Assembly: GCF_029892285.1 (NCBI RefSeq)
Contig: NZ_JARXVM010000002.1
Coordinates: 62,001-126,000, forward strand
Source of the DNA: Rhizobium sp. SG_E_25_P2
GTDB taxonomy: Bacteria > Pseudomonadota > Alphaproteobacteria > Rhizobiales > Rhizobiaceae
Reading direction: 5' to 3'
DNA: 64,000 nucleotides
Numbering within the stretch: the stretch's first letter is position 1; every line of letters begins with the position of its first letter. The notes beneath the pieces are model-generated. The model was not told where the DNA came from. It worked only from the letters and a program-made list of their open reading frames with translations, and did not search any database. Shown here in pieces: positions 61,628 to 64,000 of this stretch. Both the position numbers and the translations under genes were made by a program.

Positions 61628-62641
61628 TCAGAGGATGAAATCGGACGCTGTGAGCTGGCTGGACTTCACGCCCTCAAGAATGAGGGTGTCCTTGCCGTCG
61701 ACGATCCATGTGTCGTCGCCGTGGGCCTTGATGTAGAAGAATTCGATGTTATCGAATGACGTGAATATCGTGAAGTCGGTAAGATCAATCCAGTCGGCGT
61801 TGCCTCTCACCTGAAAATCGGTGACGATGTCTCGCCCGTCACCTTCAGCAAAGTGAAATACATCCCGGCCTTTCCCGCCGGCGAGGATATCAGCGCCAGC
61901 GCCGCCATAAAGATGGTCGTTTCCTGCGAGGCCAGAGAGCTTATCTTTCCCGCCATCCCCAAAAATCGCCTCGCTCTTGAATGTGCCGGTGAGCGTGTCA
62001 TTTTTCTTCGTGCCGATGATATCGTCGCCGAGTTCATAGACGTCCAAAATATTGATCGACATCGTCTGGAGTGATGTCTGCCCTAGCTCATCGGTCGCCG
62101 AGATCGTTATTTTGTACGTTGATTGTTTCTCGTAATCGAATTTTGTGGTGGCGGAAATGCGGTCGCCATCAAGTTTGAACCTTCCGTTCGCCGAGTCGAC
62201 CAACGAAAACGATATGTCGCCACCCTCCGGATCCGTCGCCGACACCTCAGCGAATGAAGAGCCGGGCTTTTCATTTTCATTGATATCGTACTTGTTGAGG
62301 GCGATGTTTCGAGGGCGATAATTGAGTGTCGTGCCATCGCCGTCATCGACATCCCATACCCCGTTAGAGAACTGCAAATGCTCAACGAAGCGGAATTCAT
62401 CCTTTCCGTCAGGCTTGCCGTCGCGTAGATCGCTTGTCTTTACGGTGAAAAAATAAACACCATTGATGATCGATTTCGAAATCGAAACGGCGTAATCATA
62501 GCTGGAGCCGGTCAATACTGCCGTGTCCGTCCCTTCCCCGCCAAGAACAAGGTCGTTGCCGCCGCCTGGGGTGAAATAGTCATCCGCAGCGCTGCCGTAC
62601 AGTGTTTCGGAATTTCCGGTGCCGGGGATATCATTCGCCAT
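61628..62641 (-). CDS. RTX/cadherin-like calcium-binding protein
   Basis: 337 residues, no signal peptide. The N-terminus has GGGNDLVLGGEGTD; a cadherin-like beta domain (about 110-205, with DINENEKPGSSFAEVSATDP) follows; then a block of RTX repeats (about 210-270: GDGGKDKLSGLAGNDHLYGG, AGADILAGGKGRDVF) and a beta-rich C-terminus. Such proteins leave the cell by type I secretion and fold on calcium. SD GGGAGG precedes the ATG. It sits between the operator clusters, next to the repressor, as prophage cargo or a lysogenic-conversion gene. Confidence 0.85.
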   Translation of the reverse strand: MANDIPGTGNSETLYGSAADDYFTPGGGNDLVLGGEGTDTAVLTGSSYDYAVSISKSIINGVYFFTVKTSDLRDGKPDGKDEFRFVEHLQFSNGVWDVDDGDGTTLNYRPRNIALNKYDINENEKPGSSFAEVSATDPEGGDISFSLVDSANGRFKLDGDRISATTKFDYEKQSTYKITISATDELGQTSLQTMSINILDVYELGDDIIGTKKNDTLTGTFKSEAIFGDGGKDKLSGLAGNDHLYGGAGADILAGGKGRDVFHFAEGDGRDIVTDFQVRGNADWIDLTDFTIFTSFDNIEFFYIKAHGDDTWIVDGKDTLILEGVKSSQLTASDFIL

Positions 62642-62728
62642 GGTTTGCCTCCCTGATTAAACCTGGGCGAGCGCGACAATGCCAGACCGCACAGCAAGAA
62701 AGCAACCGCAAATATGTGAGCCGCCTTG

Positions 62729-63415
62729 TCATTCCCGCGTGACGGAAAACACAACGCGACCGATAATGCGAATGGTGTCGCCATCGCTTGCGCCGTCTTC
62801 AATCGAAATCGGCGACTGGTAGCGAGGATCGTCAGATTCCGGCAGCAGCCACGGCTTGCCCTCCTCATCAACGAAAAGTGTCTTCACCGTGTGCTCACAC
62901 TCGCCGCCCGGCTTGCAGCGCTCAACTATATATCGCTTTCCGGGCACAGGCTCTTCATGCGTCTCAGACACATCCGCGAAGATAAGGACTGTGCGCTCTG
63001 GATACCGGCGGTTCATAGAGGGGCCACGAGTTTCTGCGCCGAAAAGTTTCACATGGGCGTAAAGTTTATCATTCGGAACGTAGACGGGGTATTGATCGTC
63101 TTCGGGCCATTCCCATGATTCAGACCATTGGCCGGCTTGCACATGGGCCGCCACAACAACGCGCCTGAAGTCGCCTTCCGGCTCGAAAACCTCTTGATCG
63201 CCGACGCCGTTCAAGAGCCAGGATGTCGTCGTCTTCAAGACGGGAGCGAGTTTGTCGAGCGTGATGGTGGAGACACCCACTCGCTTGCCGCTCTTGACGC
63301 TGCGTTGAATATTACGAATTGCATCCTTGCTGAGACCCGCTTTTTGCGAGGCAGAGGCGGCAGATATGCCGAGCGCGTCGAGGCGCTCTTCAATGCGGCT
63401 AAGTACTTCTATCAT
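62729..63415 (-). CDS. CI/LexA-type phage repressor
   Basis: 228 residues. N-terminal lambda-type helix-turn-helix (ASQKAGLSKDAIRNIQR), C-terminal S24 self-cleaving peptidase domain. The cleavage site Ala94-Gly95 (HVQAGQW), catalytic Ser133 (RGPSMNRR) and Lys178 (EHTVKTL) are spaced much as in lambda CI (111/112, 149, 192). The repressor should be inactivated through RecA during DNA damage. It is divergent from the Cro-position gene, with three operators between. Confidence 0.92.
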   Translation of the reverse strand: MIEVLSRIEERLDALGISAASASQKAGLSKDAIRNIQRSVKSGKRVGVSTITLDKLAPVLKTTTSWLLNGVGDQEVFEPEGDFRRVVVAAHVQAGQWSESWEWPEDDQYPVYVPNDKLYAHVKLFGAETRGPSMNRRYPERTVLIFADVSETHEEPVPGKRYIVERCKPGGECEHTVKTLFVDEEGKPWLLPESDDPRYQSPISIEDGASDGDTIRIIGRVVFSVTRE

Positions 63416-63417
63416 GG

Positions 63418-63489
63418 CGGTATTATTACCGTTTATGGAAATGTGAGTAAGCGGTAAAATAACCGTTGACGATGGCGGTTATTTAACCG
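63418..63489. promoter_or_regulatory. Right operator cluster (OR-like)
   Basis: Three 14-bp sites: CGGTATTATTACCG (63418-63431), CGGTAAAATAACCG (63452-63465) and CGGTTATTTAACCG (63476-63489). The first ends two bases before the repressor start codon and could mask its ribosome site; the third lies inside the rightward promoter. Confidence 0.85.
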
Positions 63490-63494
63490 ATATT
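63466..63494 (+). promoter_or_regulatory. Predicted rightward early promoter (PR)
   Basis: TTGACG (63466-63471) and GATATT (63489-63494) are 17 bases apart, with an operator filling the spacer. Transcription would begin about 63501, at or next to the ATG of the following gene. Confidence 0.6.
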
Positions 63495-63501
63495 GCCGCT
63501 C

Positions 63502-63753
63502 ATGTTAGAGATCAGCCAACTTCTCACACTTGCCGATGAATATGCGCGGCTTTGCGTGGTCGAGGAAAAGACCGTGAGCAGCCGCGTGTTTGATGATGGC
63601 AAAAAGCTGCGCGCACTTCGCGGCGGCTCCGACATTACCGTTGGTCGCTTTAATGCGGCCATGCAGTGGTTTTCCGACAACTGGCCTGAGGGCGCTGACT
63701 GGCCTGCCAGCGTGGCGCGGCCTGCGCCGCGCGCGCTGGAGGCCGCGGAATGA
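63502..63753 (+). CDS. Small phage protein in the Cro position
   Basis: 83 residues from the ATG at 63502. ISQLLTLADEYARLCVVEEK, then SSRVFDDGKKLRALRGGSD and ITVGRFNAAMQWFSDNWPEG. Helical and likely DNA-binding; the type is frequent in rhizobial prophages at this place. No ribosome site is seen before the ATG, and the predicted start of transcription coincides with it, so translation may be leaderless. Confidence 0.75.
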   Translation: MLEISQLLTLADEYARLCVVEEKTVSSRVFDDGKKLRALRGGSDITVGRFNAAMQWFSDNWPEGADWPASVARPAPRALEAAE

Positions 63754-63768
63754 AACAGGAGAGAGACG

Positions 63769-64000
63769 ATGCCGGAATGGGTGCTGCATGCCGCGATGGC
63801 GGTGAAACATTCGCGTATGGACTGGTTGGGTCTTTCCAACCTGATCTTGATTTCTTCCGCCCCGCCCTTGATGCTCGCGGCGATGACGAATTTTGGATTG
63901 TGGATGCTGACGGACTGGCGACTGTTCGAGTGGCTTCTGCGCCTTGCGCTCGGCGTCGCGGCGATCAGCGTTTACTGTGCGTTTCTGTGCACCAACATGT
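63769..64000 (+). CDS. Small membrane protein, partial at right edge
   Basis: ATG at 63769 after AGGAGAG; 77 residues are visible before the window ends. Two hydrophobic helices (NLILISSAPPLMLAAM and LLRLALGVAAISVYCAFL). Second gene of the rightward operon. Function unknown. Confidence 0.65.
   Translation, partial: MPEWVLHAAMAVKHSRMDWLGLSNLILISSAPPLMLAAMTNFGLWMLTDWRLFEWLLRLALGVAAISVYCAFLCTNM

Larger units (their letters stand above)
54800..64000. mobile_element. Prophage-like element, left part
   Basis: Integrase next to a tRNA, a run of small overlapping leftward genes, a CI/LexA-type repressor, operator clusters and cargo genes. No structural or conjugation genes are in view. The CI-type switch points to a temperate phage rather than a conjugative element. 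It extends past the right edge. Confidence 0.85.

Overview
The window reads as a chromosomal segment of a GC-rich alphaproteobacterium of the order Hyphomicrobiales (Rhizobiales), most like the Rhizobiaceae/Phyllobacteriaceae. Pointers are a SAM-II riboswitch before metZ, an aglREFGK-type alpha-glucoside transport operon, a rhizobial carnitine-to-glycine-betaine operon with a dehydrogenase-thioesterase fusion, a double-length dCTP deaminase, and rhizobial intergenic mosaic repeats. The genus cannot be fixed from the sequence alone.

Positions 1-32 kb are core and metabolic genes: a nickel/cobalt exporter pair (left edge), a LysR regulator, ornithine/lysine decarboxylase with a structured leader, GABA catabolism (gabT-gabD) divergent from a MerR-XRE-cupin regulator, a YgiD-type dioxygenase, a His-rich repeat protein, lysS and gltX, a TetR-controlled EmrAB-like efflux pair with two visible operators, a hydroxyacid dehydrogenase with a LacI regulator, MarR, creatininase, a chemoreceptor, a zinc-chaperone/WD40 pair behind a Zur-like box, a DEAD-box helicase, and AraC.

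Positions 31.4-37.5 kb hold the agl operon (LacI repressor, binding protein, two permeases, ATPase). The alpha-glucosidase gene aglA, which I expect between aglG and aglK, is absent. An aminotransferase, an MttB-family methyltransferase, a beta-hydroxyacid dehydrogenase and a GcvA-like LysR follow. At 42.5-50.8 kb lies a carnitine/gamma-butyrobetaine operon: BKACE enzyme, carnitine dehydrogenase-thioesterase, acyl-CoA dehydrogenase, CoA ligase and enoyl-CoA hydratase, with the divergent regulator cdhR. Every gap between its genes carries a palindromic mosaic repeat. Then come metZ with SAM-II riboswitch and terminator, dcd, and an HD-GYP protein.

From a tRNA-Gly(CCC) at 54.75 kb to the right edge lies an integrated prophage-like element whose right end is outside the window. 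It has a tyrosine integrase next to the tRNA, a leftward early operon of tightly overlapping genes (including an HNH protein and a phage-borne sliding clamp), a LexA/CI-type self-cleaving repressor, and five copies of a 14-bp operator in two clusters 1.9 kb apart, arranged like lambda OL and OR. Lying antisense within the presumed leftward transcript is a two-gene cargo module: a 60-residue protein with three G-x-R-Q-P repeats and a two-helix membrane protein resembling SLATT effector domains. It is the best candidate in this window for an undescribed (possibly defence) system. A run of three strong hairpins sits just downstream of the predicted leftward promoter.
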